A stretch of 64,000 nucleotides of DNA from Haemonchus contortus (Eukaryota > Nematoda > Chromadorea > Rhabditida > Trichostrongylidae): assembly GCA_000469685.2 (NCBI GenBank), contig LS997564.1:8892591-8956590 (forward strand). Reading direction: 5' to 3'. Position 1 is the stretch's first letter; every line of letters begins with the position of its first letter. The notes under the pieces are model-generated. The model did not search any database, had not been told where the DNA came from, and was given only the letters and a program-made list of their open reading frames with translations. Made by a program: the position numbers and the translations under genes. Positions 34,481-47,639 of this stretch are shown here, one piece after another.

Positions 34481-36118
34481 TGTGTCTCTTTGAACATGGA
34501 GTGAATCCTTGTGGATGGCCGATGTCAGTAGTCTTGCTTCTTTTCAGTGAAAAGGCACGAATACCACCCAACTGACAACGCCCTATTCCTTAGCGATGCA
34601 CAGTAAACCGGCCTATTAGGCTGGAAGACAGTGCGACCCTTGTTTCGAAAAATCTTTATCGGTCCGCCGTAATCCTCCTTATGATTTCGGAAAAGTTCAT
34701 TGCTTGGAGGGTCCTAAACGGGGTTGCCAGTCTCTAAGATATCAATAAGAACTTGCAATGTTGGCAAGTTTCCGGTACAGAATTGTGTGTCTTGACGTCC
34801 TCTCATTTTGGCGTCCTTTATCGGTGTTCCAGTCGATACCGTCGTTAGTGTGCCGGTACTGCTATGCCACCATCGATGACCCCCACTCCCCTCTCCCCGA
34901 CCCTCCAAATAGATAGCTTACTTAGATTATTCAGGACTATAGAATGACAAAGAAATTGACAAGGAAATTGGTGACCCGGTCACCAATTTCTCTTTCTCAA
35001 TCTTTTCTCAATCTTTTCGTAATCTCGAATTCTCAATCTTTTCTACGACCTTTTTTGCCGTAGAAAAAGGATTTGCTCTATTCATGGTGAAGCTGTGGAC
35101 TACTGCAAGTTTATTTGGTCCATCTCAACAGAAAGGTACTGAAATGTTGCTGCGTGTGCGAAGAGCTCTAATGGGGTCACGCGTGAATCGCCCCCCCCCC
35201 TCCCTATAGAATTGCTTATTCACCAACCTTTCTTAGTGGGCTACTTCTTCTGATGTTCTATGCTTTCCATACGTTTTCCCATTGTCAAGCATTGGTTCTC
35301 GTTTGCAGTAATGATGCATATTTTGAATCGTACAGGTGGTATAGCTGTTAAGGGCTCGATCCTTTAAGGAATTCACGTTGTGATGCCTTCTATTTTTAGG
35401 TTTTTTGTCTCTGAGAACGTGTTCTTCTTTTTCGTATCAATCACACGTGGAAATCGTAAGGTCCCCTTATACTCTCAAGTCGGTACTGGGGCTCAAGAGC
35501 AAAAAAGAATGCGCGGAATGCTAATTCTGTAGAAGTGATTCTCAACCATTTCTTTGTCTCTACCTGCTTTCCGAATTGCTTTATGTGTTGTGAATAAAAA
35601 TCCATTCTGCTCAGTCTGGGCTCCTACTTAACTTAACCTTCGAAGGAAAGATATTCGGATATGGTAGTAAGATGAGCGATGCACTTCATGTAGCTCTGAT
35701 GTTGATCTATTAACAAAAAAGTTCCCAAGTACTACGATTACAGCTGCAGGCTAAGTAGGGGCTGCTGCTGTAATCGTAGTATCTGAGCTGCCTTTTTGTC
35801 TGAGGTATTGCCCAGCGGTCTACAGTTTGCTTTCGCTGAATCAAACAGAGTTTATAAAGACTGTCGTTGGTAGAAGCTTGCCTATCGGTATCTTCCGATC
35901 GTTGCTGTTGATCGATTTTCAAAATTCATTTCAATCTCAATGTTGACTTGGTGGTACACTCGAACCTCTTTCAAGCTCCTGTTTCTGTTTACTGTTGCTA
36001 TGGGTCATGACGAATTGTTTGAACTTCCTCGATCGGTTTCCTTTAGCATGGTGCAACCTCTGCAAAGCGTTGAACCTCGTCCACTAGGGATGTGGCATTC
36101 ACACGACACATGCGATCT
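34481..36118. other. No gene seen
   Basis: Bases 34812-34940 resemble 28005-28135 (see the entry for 26742-28691). An inverted pair, TACGATTACAGCTGCAG at 35734 and CTGCTGTAATCGTA at 35764, makes a small hairpin. No coding evidence. Confidence 0.4.
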
Positions 36119-36249
36119 CTGATCCCTTATTGTGCCCTGTCCAGGGAATTTTTCGCCCTTATAACGACAGGTATGGCATAAGGGGGAGACCCGAATTCAT
36201 ACTATAGGGAAATCTCAGAGACCACTTCTATCGTGAACTGTGCCTTTAA
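36119..36249 (+). mobile_element. TTAA-type element, right-end fragment D
   Basis: Matches the right 130 bases of copies A and B (CCCTTATTGTGCCCT..CCAG, then TATCGTGAACTGTGCCTTTAA). The left part is missing. It abuts R1 copy 3 directly. Confidence 0.7.
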
Positions 36250-36960
36250 GGCTATGAGGATCTGCTAAGTTCAATGAAGATGTCTGAGATTCCAACTGGT
36301 TTTGTAGATGTATGAGACCTGTGGGAATAGCCAGCTGATACTAAATGGCATTGACAGTGGTTGACAAAGATGAAAATCTCCTGGTGTAGCTGTTTCCAAC
36401 CGCTTACAATACATAGTGTTTTATTATTCAGTGGTATAGGAAGCTCGAAAAGGGCGGTGGTCTCAAATGCACTACAAAACGACTGGTTCTGGAGGATTTT
36501 TCCTCTTTTCCTGAAGGATTTGGGAGTTTTTTTTTGAATCATTTGGAGATCCTTTGAATTGGTCCCTTAATCCGCATATTTGGACATATGATGATGATAT
36601 GATGGAGTCTATTCACATGGACATGACTCTATTCAAGTTTTTGAAAAGGCATTTTGGAAAGGGAATTGGTAGGTCAGATTACTGAAGGTGGGTCACCATT
36701 GCAAATCAACCATTGGGCCGCCCGTTAGTGCTTCGATACCAACCTTGCCAGGCTCCTGATCGCCAACATTCCCCCTTTTGACTTTCTGTTTTTTTCAGTG
36801 ATTTTCTGCTTTTTGATATTTGTAACGATAATCAAAAGGTCTGTGGTTGTTCACGATTTCACCTTTCAGTTTCAGAAACCTCTAACGAAGGAGAAACCAG
36901 AAACCTTAGCAAAAAATGGTTCCCCTGTGGTCTGAAAGAAGATGGCAATAAAATCGTGGA
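36250..36960 (+). repeat. Dispersed repeat R1, copy 3 (partial)
   Basis: Aligns with R1 copies 1 and 2: AATAGCCAGCTGATACT, GAAAATCTCCTGGTGTAG, TAGGAAGCTCGAAAA, GTCACCATTGCAAATCAAC, CTTCGATACCAACCTTGCC. The right third of R1 is absent. Confidence 0.7.
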
Positions 36961-37184
36961 ATCAGCGTTCAAACTCGGAACGGAATCAGCGGTATTTTTT
37001 CTTACTATTAAATAGATTGGTCTATGTGGTCCTACGATGAGAAGAAAAAAACTTTAAAAAAATCGAAAAATTCCCCTCCCTCTTAGTTGTGAAAAGGGAG
37101 TGAGTCAATCGATGGGTAATGGGCGGACATAGATGGGTGACCTTCTATGATTTGAACTTAAGGAAATTTGAGTTTGAATGGTAT

Positions 37185-37380
37185 TCGGGTTATACGACGA
37201 TCTGCCATGAGCAGCCATTGTTCGAGCTTTTATCCTCCCAGAAGCTCAGAAGCGTCTGGTTCCGATCAACTGACTCTGGGAAATGGACGCCTTAGTTGGC
37301 CAGTGTGAGTGACGATTCGGGATCCGATTCCCTGACTATACAAGGTAATAGTGTACAACTTCCCACTACGCCACCATGCC
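37185..37380 (-). repeat. tRNA-derived SINE-like repeat, degraded copy 2
   Basis: Aligns with the SINE at 54721-55028 in the same orientation: CTTTTATCCTCCCAGAAG, TGGTTCCGATC, GCCTTAGTTGGCC, CGATTCGGGATCCGATTCCC and CCCACTACGCCACCATGCC. The B box has mutated (GGGAATCGGATCC on the minus strand). Confidence 0.65.
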
Positions 37381-37543
37381 TAAATACTAGGGGTATTCTA
37401 CTGCCTCGACAAATTATCAAACACTTTGATTCTCAGGGCTTTCCTTCACTTCTTGAAGTAGTTGAACTTTTTAATTGTCGAAAAGGTTGCACAAAAGTAG
37501 CATCTCAGCAGGTGAGTGTGGAGGCCAAGACCTCAGGTACATA

Positions 37544-38070
37544 CAGTAGCGCTCAAAAGTCTTCGGTGAAATGGTTTTTCAGCCGCACTTTTCAGTCGTA
37601 ACTTCTTTCCTACTGGATCTAATCAAGCAAAATTTCTATATTCGGAGCGTGGATGTATTGTGAATATTTACCCACTATTAACCTGCAATCTGATCATGTT
37701 CCAGATATTCCAAAGGGCATGAACTCAAAATCGACTGAAATTACAAATGATGGCTCTTCTAGAATCTCTTTTTTTTCTGCTATGTCTAAAGTGTACAAGC
37801 GCTAATGCCGATTACAATAGATGAGAAAAACCCACATAAGGTGCGAGTAAGTGCAGACGCCAACAACTTTAATTTTAGCAAAATGTGCTACCGCAACAAG
37901 CACCTTGCTCTACCTGTGGATATTGCAGCTTTGCAGTGAAATTAGGTTGGGTAGGGTGAAATATGCTCTAGTTAGACATATCCAAATTTCGTGTCATTCG
38001 GTCTACTAAGAAAAAAGTTATGAATGAAAAAGCGTCAAAGCATTTCACCGAAGACTTTTGAGCGCTACTG
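37544..38070. mobile_element. Tc1/mariner-type MITE, 527 bp
   Basis: The outer 30 bases are perfect inverted repeats, starting CAGTAGCGCTCAAAAGTCTT, and the element is flanked by TA at 37542-37543 and 38071-38072. No transposase is encoded. Perfect termini suggest fairly recent movement. Confidence 0.88.
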
Positions 38071-41000
38071 TAGTTGGGTGCCTGGAAATACACAAATTTA
38101 CTGGTTAGTCATGTAATCCTGCGGACCTTCTATGTAAACCGGGCCGTTGGTCTAGTGTTGTGTCGTCTGCAGAGGCATTCTTGCCTATGAATTTGCCCAT
38201 CATTGCTAGCCATCCCCTCCCCGCTCACTGATGGAATTATGCATTAAATAGAATTTTGTTTGAATTGTGGCTTAGTTATGATCAGCATTGACTTGTTGCA
38301 TAGCGAGTAAATAAAAGTTGTGGAAAGAACGCGATTGCAAGGTATCAAATTGGGCGTATTAGGGATGTGATCCCTCGAAAAAGTTTCCGGAACAATCAGG
38401 GAATATTGAGACTGATGCTTATCACCTCCCGAGGGATTGTATAGTGTGGGATAGAGAATGTTTTGATCACTGAGATCGAACTTGAGAACCTGTGGCAGTT
38501 CGGCTTTAGCTACGAATATAATAATGAGTATAGAAGCTTTTGAGGAATTCAACTGGCAGTTCAATGAAAGTCATCGTTTTCCGGGGAAGGACTCAAATTT
38601 GTTGAACATAAGTCAATGCCTGAACTAGCAGTAGCATTTGTTGATTCCACTGAGTGATGGCAGTATCCATTTTGACGTGAACTGATGTAATGTCCTGTTA
38701 TAAGCACTAAACTATTCATCAGAGCTATTGATAACCGATAGTGCAGATGCAAGCGGAACAGACCATTGGTGAAGTTATACTGAGAGAAGTATGAACCTGA
38801 CGTGATTAAGAACATCTGACCGACAGTGATGCAGTCGTCGGTTGAAAACTGACTGGGTATTTCCTCTTCGGTGCCCTGTTGTTCAAATTATGGTCAGCAT
38901 CGATATAAGGATAAAATATGCGGTAGTGGCGACTGGAATCATCGTTCTCGACGGCCAACCTGGTGGACCTTCTCACATATTTCTGGGAACTATGTTTGAA
39001 TATGGTAATAAAGTGGGGCCATTCTGCCGCTATGGTGATGTGGATGGGTGCTGCCGTAGCAAATGAACTGTACCCTACGCCAAAATCTTTATCGTTGGAA
39101 TTTTCGCTGAAACTTTACAGAAAATGCTTAATTATTTGCCCTTTTTTCTGTTCAGGTGGTTGAATTGGTTTCTTGCATGATCAGCCAACAGATATACCCA
39201 CAGTAATAAAAGGGCCAAAAACTGTCATGTGATTTATGGTGTGACTTTCGGCTGTGCCCGAACAAACAGAATGCTTTCACTTCATCCGTTTTGTCATCGT
39301 TCCCTCCATGTCTTGGAGAAATGCTCGGATAAAGTTCGCAAGTAACACCGGAAGCTTCTGTTTCTTCTGCAGGTATTTGCTCCAAGAGGATTCATTCCCT
39401 GTGGATATCGTAGCCGTGTTCCCATTAACTGGTTATCTTACTATTGCTTCATCCGCTTTTGTACTTTGTTTTCTCTTATTAGACCTCATTCAATCCGAAG
39501 AGGATGGAGCTTAGTCATGGGAAGTTGTGGGTGATGTTTCCATGCGGCAGCTTTATTATCGCTGCGTCTTTGCCCTATGTTATATCCCTCTGTGAGCCTC
39601 CCGAGCACAATGCCCAAAAGGAAACCGTAGCGAGCGCAAAGCGAGTCAATGATACGGGTGGGTACGAACTTGGACTACAGATACAACTATCTAAAACTGC
39701 AGCGTAAACTATCCGTTACGTGACAGTAGACGATGTGAATGAGCCTCAATCTCCGAGACCACTCCAGACAAGCCAAGTTGGTCCCCGGGTCCCAACATTA
39801 TTTGGTCCCATGGGAGCTGGCAGTTAGGTGCGGATCTATTTATAAATTATTAGTAAATGTGCTGTTCGTTGAGCTGCTTGAATCGAGTTTTGAATCGATG
39901 ATTAGTGGAGAAATCTTTCGTTTCCCCCCTCTCCCCAGTGCGAAGTCCTTTCCATCACACATTCAAAGACCTTTCTGTTGAACTTTAAACTTTGGTCTTT
40001 GGCTGATTATAGGATGCCCATAATGAGCCAAAGACCACCAACAGCCCCTCAATGGTCGATACTTGGGTGATCGGGTATTGATAATTTATCGATAAAAGGC
40101 GGGAAAGACCCCACGTGGACAGAGCTCACTTCCCTTCACTGGGAATATCGTATCGAGTCTACTTATTTCTTTTTACTTGTCCTGTTTTTTACGGTTACTC
40201 CTGAGAAGGGGTGAGGTAGAGCGAAGAGGAAAGGGCTTCTCAGGGTAATTGTCTAGCCTTAATCTTCCTTCTTTTCCTCCGACTATTTCATTTCATTGTT
40301 TTCTCCTTTACGCAAATTACTTGTGCCAGCCGCCCTGGGAATAGAAGACAACCTTAAAACAGAACGGGGCATAAATTAGCATAGTTATACAGTGTTCTTG
40401 CCTGCACTCAGCCATCTTGTCATGGGGTGAGAGAAATTCGAGCTTAGAATGATTTGGTGCACTTTCTATTTAGCACTTCAGTGCCATGCCGTACCTCATG
40501 TGCAGGATTTGAAAGCAATGAAGAACTGGTAGAGGGGAGTTTTCATGAAACGATTTTTTATTTCCGATAATCAGGTAGACTAGATGGTTTCATTATCGTG
40601 AAATGAAGCGTCACATCGAAAAAAACCCTTCCACTCTGTGTCTGCTTGTAACCCGAGGGATATGGACAATATATAGTATCGGTCAGAATCAGCGACCTCT
40701 CTGCATTTCTACGTTTTTCACTGATAATTTGCATGAAGCCCTCCTAATTTTTAAAATTTGTATTACAGGTCGAATAATTGCGTTGTTTCTGGCTCGAACT
40801 CGCCACTGGCCCTCCATTGGTCCATGCAAACGAAAATGGTGCCAGCAGTACTGCGCTCTAATGCAGCAATGTAAGTTTCAGAGATTTCCTTCTAAGATAT
40901 GGTCTCAGACTCTTCCATGTAGAGAATAGAAATAAACTAGACTTTCTATCAAATTTTTATGTGATCTGGAATAAGAATTTTGACCATTTTTGCTTGTTCC

Positions 41001-41300
41001 ATTTTCTATTCCTCCGGATTTTCTGCCTATTTTTAATGATTGCTCCTTTTTCCTTTTTTTCTGCTCATGTGCAGGATTATCGTTTTAGAAACTCCGCTCA
41101 AAAGATTCGGTCCAAATCATGCTCAATATGTCGATTACCGCGCATAGCCAAAGGATCATCTTGAAGCAGTGGTCGAGAAGGCTCGTTCAAAATCTTGGAG
41201 AAGCACCCACCCAGACTTCTTTGATACAATGGTCTTCAATTCTTGAGCATAACCGATGGCGTACCGCTGCTTTTGATCATTAGCTCGGGATTACTTCTGC
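38071..41300. other. No gene assigned
   Basis: Hydrophobic frames at 39370-39510 and 39504-39707 and exon-like segments at 40769-40871 (acceptor TATTACAG, donor TGTAAGTT) and 41076 onward could be parts of a gene, but I cannot build a consistent model or recognise a family. A degraded tRNA-like A-box motif (TTGGTCTAGTG) lies at 38147. Confidence 0.35.
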
Positions 41301-44300
41301 ATGTTGGGGGAGATCTGGGTACCTTAAAATAGTTTCCTCATAAAGAAGTGAAGGAACTTGCGAAGTCAGCTCCCCGTTCGCTGGCACTACCTATTACGCA
41401 CGACCGAGGTCTCCGGATTTGGGGGGGGGGGGGGTTCGGGTTTTCAACCGTGCCAACTAATGAAGGGTTCACAGATGGAAGTGGCCATTTGTGGCGTGAC
41501 TTACACAGCGTGCAACTGCTCGGATGCTGTTTTTGAATCTGCCTTTCAACATAGCAAGAAAGTGTACAGTACGGAGCTATGGTGATGCATCCATCTATTG
41601 AGGGCTCAGCCATATGGAGGTGTTGGTGTAAAGTCTCCCCGCGATCGCTGAACGATGGGCATTGTGTTAATGGGGCGTTGGGCTGAGTTGATGGATTTGG
41701 GCCTTCTTTGGCATAGTTCATCCGATTTTTTTCGGCTCGCCATTGGGAAGTGGTCGTAGTTAGTTCACAGTGGCTCAACTGCAGCCTCAAAATTTTCTTC
41801 AGGGGAATTAAAACGCCTTGATTGTCTGAAGGGGCCCGTAGCCCGTACATCGCCGAAATCTGATGTTGCTGGAGACAACGTGAACCCATCCGAAGCATTT
41901 AACTGGTAGAGAACACAGCCTGCTCACTTGCAATGCGTTTGGAGATGAAAATTTTACGCGAATCCTATTTTCTAGTTCATTATTTTAGGAGTGGCCGAGT
42001 AAGAAAAGTGTGTGGGCGGCATGGAAGGAAGTGTGGGAAAGCACCGCTTGAAAATCAAACAGTTGGATAGCGCGGCTCGAGTGTTCAGCAGCATATTTTC
42101 GAAATGGAGGGCAGCACCCGGGTAGGCACTTCTGAGGAATGCCCTCATTTCCAATAAATTATCTCTCGTTAGTGCTCGACCAGATATTTTTCTGCAGGTG
42201 GGAAAGTCTCCCAAATAGACGGAGTGTTGTAGGCTGACCGCACCTTCCGCTGCGTACTTCAATTGCTTCGTTCTGATTTGTCTTCTGCAACACTAGCGCT
42301 TCAGCTCCATCAGAGTTCCTCTTGGATGAAGGTTCCCAAGTTTAGAATGCAGATCCAATATTAGTGTCCAAAGGCACGTCTATGAGTATGCCCAATGACA
42401 AAAGGCTCTTCAACTTGGGATCCTTCGTTGTGAGGAAGTGTATGCTCATCAGAATCGAAGACCTATTTATCGATTGATTTTTGTATTTTGTCGTTATCGT
42501 GTTTTGTTCGATGTTGATAAAAACTTTGTTTCTCGTTGTAGATCTTGGAGACAGATTCTGCTCGATGTGTTCTGAATTCAAAGTTCGAGCAGACTCTGTC
42601 TTCGAGACCGCCCGTTTTTTATGTAATCTTGTACTTGTATTGGACCTAGGCAAGGGTGAATGATCAGGTGTGAAGGTATGTATGGGAGTGGGTGATTTGA
42701 TTTGTGTTTATTTTTATAAAATGCAGGGTCAGAAGTGCGGTGAGAAGAAGTTCAGGATTGGAGAGGGAAAGGTCGGATTGGGGCATCGTCCTTCCCATTT
42801 GGTTATTCAACTTAATACTCAAGTAAACGAGTTCCTCAGAAAGCTGGAACGGGAGGTCGTGCTAGAGAAATGCAGTGTTCGAAGAACATTTAAGTGGGCT
42901 TTATTATCTGGGGAATGCCCTCAGGTGGGGGAGTGGTATTTAGCAGAAGAATGGGGCTAAGACAGGTTTTCCTTAAGGAAATGACTTGGGTGGGATGAAC
43001 AAGAGAGCCCAAGGATGCTTACTTCATATAGGACGGGAAGGGTTGACTTTCTAGAGAGAGGGTGATTTCTTAGGAAGACCTTACGGGGTGAGGAGAGTGG
43101 GGAGAGAGGGCGAGGTTATGGTTGGGGGGGGGGCAGAGAGGGAGAGGTAGCGCGTGAAAATTTGTGATGGATGCTTTTTTCACATACGAATTGAATTGGT
43201 GACTTCCTAGGAAGACCTCAAGGGGGCAAGGGGAGGGGGAGCGGGGGGGGGGGGGGAGAGAGGATGAGCCTGTGCTTGAGAGCTTGAGGGCGAGAGGGGA
43301 AGAGGCAGTGCTTGAAAATTCGCAGTATCTGGGTATTGTTTGAGAAGGCTTTGTAGTCTACGGTTGTGAATAGAGAATGAAGTCGTAGTTCACAGAAGTA
43401 TAGGGTGTAGGAGGGCCATTCTTCAAACAAATCTTTCCCATCATGCTTCGGAGGGGAGGGTTGAGAGGGTTAGCAGTCTATTAGGGTTTGAGGTTACTCT
43501 GGTAACTGGGGAAAGTTCATGGGAGAATACTTAGATTTCTGCAAAAGAATGGATTTGAGGTAAGTCATCCTCTAAAAGGGTCGTAGAATAAATGTTAGGA
43601 TCGTACCGTTGCTTCTGACCCTGCACTAACCAAGGTAAGTGAATGAGGAAAGTCAAATCAGCTCAGGATAAGCCAGAAGGAATAACGATAAATCTCTTTT
43701 GGAGGGGGGAAGGGGGGAGGGGAGGGAGAGCTGCAGAAAGTTCTTTCGCTTTTTGTATCGATGGGCTACAAAAGCTGCACTGAGAAGAGAAATAGTCATG
43801 GCTTATCCTGAGAGCTGCAATGTGTCTATGTGTGTTTGTGTGATACAATTAATCCGCATTTCTATGCCCTGAAGTCCTCCTGGGAGTAGGGAGTTCATAT
43901 AATCGCATTCGAGGAAACGACGGAGGGGATGGGGAGGGGAGGGATAATGAAAAAGGGAATAAAATGTACGGCTGGCTACTTCACGAATGGGTTGAGATGT
44001 TTAAGTAATAATTCAAAATTGTGGGCATAAACGAGAAACCTCCTTACCTCCCTTAGAAATTAATTCCTACTCTGGGCCATAAAGTTGTAGAGGAAAACAG
44101 GACCATATAGAATCGACGCTGTGCAAACTGTAGAGGGAAGTGGCAAGGAAGAGTTGGAAAAGACTGGCATGCAAGGGTACGCACTTGTGGATGGTTTGAG
44201 ATGTTTGATTTGTCTTCTGGAACACTAGCTCTTCAGCCCCATCAGAGTTGCTCGTCGATGAAAGTTCCCAAAAATGGAATATAGATCCAAAATTAGTATC

Positions 44301-44460
44301 CAAAGGCAGTTGTAGCGTAGCAATTCGTAGTAATGGAAGTAATTGTTTCAAAATTTGACGCAACTTTTGTTTTTCTCTGTGAGAATTCAGATGAGAACCG
44401 TTTTTCCAACAATTGTGAGATGATCTGTGGGGGGAGAAGAACATGGATCTATAAAGGGGT
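41301..44460. other. No gene assigned; purine-rich DNA and a small duplication
   Basis: Bases 42272-42385 and 44205-44315 are diverged copies of one another (GATTTGTCTTCTG, ACACTAGC, CTTCAGC..CATCAGAGTT, ATCCA..ATTAGT). Purine-rich, G-run DNA fills about 43060-43260. A small inverted pair, AGCTCAGGATAAGCC at 43659 and GGCTTATCCTGAGAGCT at 43799, makes a foldback. Confidence 0.4.
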
Positions 44461-44464
44461 GTGG

Positions 44465-45060
44465 GAATAAAAGTTATAGAAAAGGGGAAGTGGGGCGTAA
44501 TTGAAAGGAGAGCTGAGTGAGTTAGCTGATAAGTTGAAGTACTGGGAAAAGAAATATGACTCGAGTCTGACCTTGGGATCTTATTTTAAGAAAGCTCAAA
44601 TTGGAAATTACTCTATAAGGGAATTAAGGAGGTTTCGACGAACGTGAAATGAAATTGTTTGGAGAGTACGGTGTTGAAAAGTTGAATTTCCCTCGCCAAG
44701 AAAAGGGATGGTCTAGTCGAATATAAGAGGTATGGGCATAGAAATAAGGGGAAATGGGAAATTGGGGAGTATTTGGAGGGAGATCTGGGTGGGTTGTCCG
44801 ATAAATCGAAGTAGTGGGAGAAGTTAACCTTGGCTCTCCTTTTTGAGAAAGGTTCAACTGAAAATTATTTTCTAAGGGAAATAAGGAGGTTTCCCGAAGG
44901 TGAAATGATAGCAGTGGTTGGGTAGTACGTGTAATGGGGTCGGAATTTCCCTCGTAGAGAAATGGGAGGGTCTAGCTGAATCTTTTTTCCGAGCAAAAGG
45001 GCGATAATGGCATAGAAATGTGGAAATTCATCACTCCTGAGATCAGTCTGACCGGAATTT
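44465..45060. repeat. Degenerate tandem repeat, unit about 250-280 bp
   Basis: Successive segments starting near 44470, 44735 and 45010 share AGAAA.GGGGAA, GATAA.TCGAAGTA, GAAA.TTCAACT, AAGGAGGTTTC and AATTTCCCTCG. No coding frame. Confidence 0.55.
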
Positions 45061-45419
45061 TGACAAAACTCCGGAATCTTTCTGAGTAATAGGACTGGTC
45101 TTGGCAGTGATACATATAGGGGAGAGTGGACCACGGGATGAGGACGTATGTAGGACGATGGTACAGCCTTTTTGAGACAGAATGATCGATTTTCACTGCT
45201 TTTCCCTGTGGATGGCACATTTGACGACTTGAAGTACATGAGTTACCTACTGTCCTCATCATTATGGTCACCTCTTGTGTGGAAGTCCCATGATGATGAT
45301 GGTGTGATGATGTGTGTGTTGCGTGTGTTGCGGGTGTATGTGTTGTGTGCCTGTTGTTGTTGCTTTCTTTTTCTGTTTGTCTCTTACACATGTTTTTTGT
45401 GTTTATTGTACAATTACAA

Positions 45420-45463
45420 ATAAACAATTACAATACAAAATACAATACAATACAATACAACAA
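45420..45463. repeat. AATAC microsatellite
   Basis: An impure (AATAC)n run, including ATACAATACAATACAATAC. Confidence 0.85.
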
Positions 45464-45532
45464 AAGTGTTGTTCCCACCCTAAGTTTTCCCCCACCCTAC
45501 CCCATCCCACTTCGCGCGCGTATTCTTTGGTT

Positions 45533-46200
45533 TCTCGCCGATGGACTCGACTTGTCGAGGTGTCTCATCGAGGTCCACAGGCCGGTGTGCCTTGGCATGC
45601 CAGAAGTTTCATCTCGAGCCACTCTTTCCCGGTGGGTCGATACAACTCAATAGCAGTCGATGCTCACAAAAGTTTATCCCCAAAGTCACCACTTTGGAAA
45701 GGTGCACCCCACAAGGTCCAGAGGTGCAACCGGCATCATGGAAGACGGCAGTCGTTTCTATGCCACTTGTAGCGATCAATCCATGTAATGGTCGGTTCCC
45801 GCAGGAGCAGCAAGTATCATGGGAGCACAATATCGATCTCCCGATCTGCAAACGAAGAGAACAAAATGCAATACTTCCCACCAGCAGCTTCCGTACAGTC
45901 GCTGCAATAAATCTAATACGATCGTTAACGAAACATGCTCTACATAGGTAAGCGACTAGCCATGAAATACCGGCGGAGATGGTCCTTTCAGAAATCGTAG
46001 TGGTAACCACTTGCTTGTCGCATAGTCCCGAGCACTTCAAAATCAAGCCAAGATTGCGGCGGCTAACTCTTCAGACTGACTCCGAGCTCTTCTGTGGTCG
46101 CCGAAGAAAGGAGTCGGAATCCACGATCGATTCATCCCTATGGAAGTTCGAAAGACTCAAGTGCAAGAGATCCTATCGATTCGAGAAACCTGTCGTTTTA
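45533..46200 (+). pseudogene. Degenerate duplicated coding-like sequence, copy 1
   Basis: Pairs with an inverted copy at 49354-50012 (about 70% by eye). Read on the plus strand, one frame gives TRSRGATGIMEDGSRFYATC, interrupted by stops, and a later piece SLWKFERLKC. The other copy reads TRSRDATGTMDDGTRLYAIC and CLWKFEGLNCEAEP in the equivalent direction. Substitutions preserving these residues suggest an ancestral coding strand. The family is not recognised, and both copies are broken. Confidence 0.45.
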
Positions 46201-47639
46201 TTCTAAGCGTTTCCTCGGCTTCAAGAAAGTTTTTTTCTGGATATTCTGTTCACCAATCCTTGGACAACTTTGTAAAAAGAAGTAAGTCATGAGAAGCACC
46301 TTGATTTGGCATGTGTAATGTACCCATCGTCAAAGCTCGAAAAACACTGAATTGAGCGGATTTCCCTTCTTTTTCTGTTTTTTTTTTTCGTTAAGACTCG
46401 GTTCAGCGTAAAGTTTCATAGAAGCTGCACAAACTTAAAAGTCATTTCTCGATCTCGACAAAATTATATTTTAATGCTTGTGAAAGGTTCGCCTTGGAAC
46501 GCACCATGCATTTGGCATACTGACAAGCATTTGATGCTGATGAAGGGATGCGTGTAATGTATTCACAACTTTTGTACAGCTAAAGTCACCCTCTCATCGA
46601 ATTATGTTACCCTTTAATAACCTTTAAAAGTGTAAACGGGTCAGTTTTAGAGAACAACTGTACACCGTTAAGACCCAAATCTGAAGATATTCCATGGAGT
46701 GACTTATGTAGAAGTAACTTCCTCGAAAACCTGAACGCACACATTCCAAACGAGTGAAGGAGTTTATTAAGAGAAAGGACGGTCGTTTTATGTTGCTTAG
46801 ACCCCCCCCCCCCTTTCGTCGCCATTTTCCCTAATTTGGACAGATATTCCTACCAAAACAAAGGAAATGTAATGAAATCGAGCTTTTTCTCGAGCTGAAA
46901 GCATTGGGTGCAGCGAGAATACATTCAGTTGGAGACACCAACTAGGCAAAAAATGTCTTCCGCTGATTACCGATCGGGAATAGATTTGGAGCCCTAGGAG
47001 ACATCGGGCATGGCTGCATCGGAAGAGGGCCAAAGAAAAGCACATTCATGGCTTAAAACCCGCCGACTGCGGTCAGGGACCCCCTCGAGATGGCGCTGCT
47101 TGGTGGGACCACGCTGTAAGCATCAAAACACCGTACCCTAGTGGAACAACAAGCCCTTACGCAACCCGCTACCGGGAGTGCTCAACCTTTTAGTATTTAT
47201 AGCACTTTTTTGGGTTTTTCGCCGCAAGTACACTAGTTCGATTCAGCCCTCTCATTTGCTTACTGATCACACGATGATTGATGATTGATAACACGGTGCT
47301 GAATAATGGATGCTTTTTGTGCTTCTGAGTTCTTGAAAAAAAATTAAATGGAGCACATTCCTAAGCGAACGTTGAGTACTTAAAGCCAGTCACGTTACAA
47401 AGTTTGTGCAGCTTCAGTAAAACCGAACATTAAACCGAGTTGTTATAGAAAACGAAAAAAGCTTACCAAAGCCTAGGTTTTTCTTTGAAACTCTTTTAAA
47501 AACTTTTTTGGAGCGACTATTGCATCTTGCTTCGATTTCGTTAGCCCTTTTCAGGAACAAATTTCGTATGTCTCGGTTCCTGGTTGATATATGGTCGAGA
47601 AGACATTGAACTATTTGTTTGGCCATGTTCCTTTCATGG
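46201..47639. other. No gene seen
   Basis: Low-complexity T- and A-rich stretches, with a poly-C run at 46801-46812. No family motif. Confidence 0.4.

Noticed and set aside
39254..39707. Hydrophobic frames that might be a chemoreceptor end
   Set aside because: The helices do not match the srd gene nearby or any receptor motif I know, and frames conflict; no consistent exon model.
40769..41165. Exon-like segments with acceptor and donor signals
   Set aside because: Phases could not be joined into a protein with recognisable features.
41338..41898. 186-codon open frame on the minus strand
   Set aside because: No family motif, proline runs arise from a poly-G tract on the other strand, and neither splice context nor a second copy supports it.
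45609..46046. 145-codon minus-strand open frame
   Set aside because: Same reason: the complementary strand carries the residues shared by both copies.
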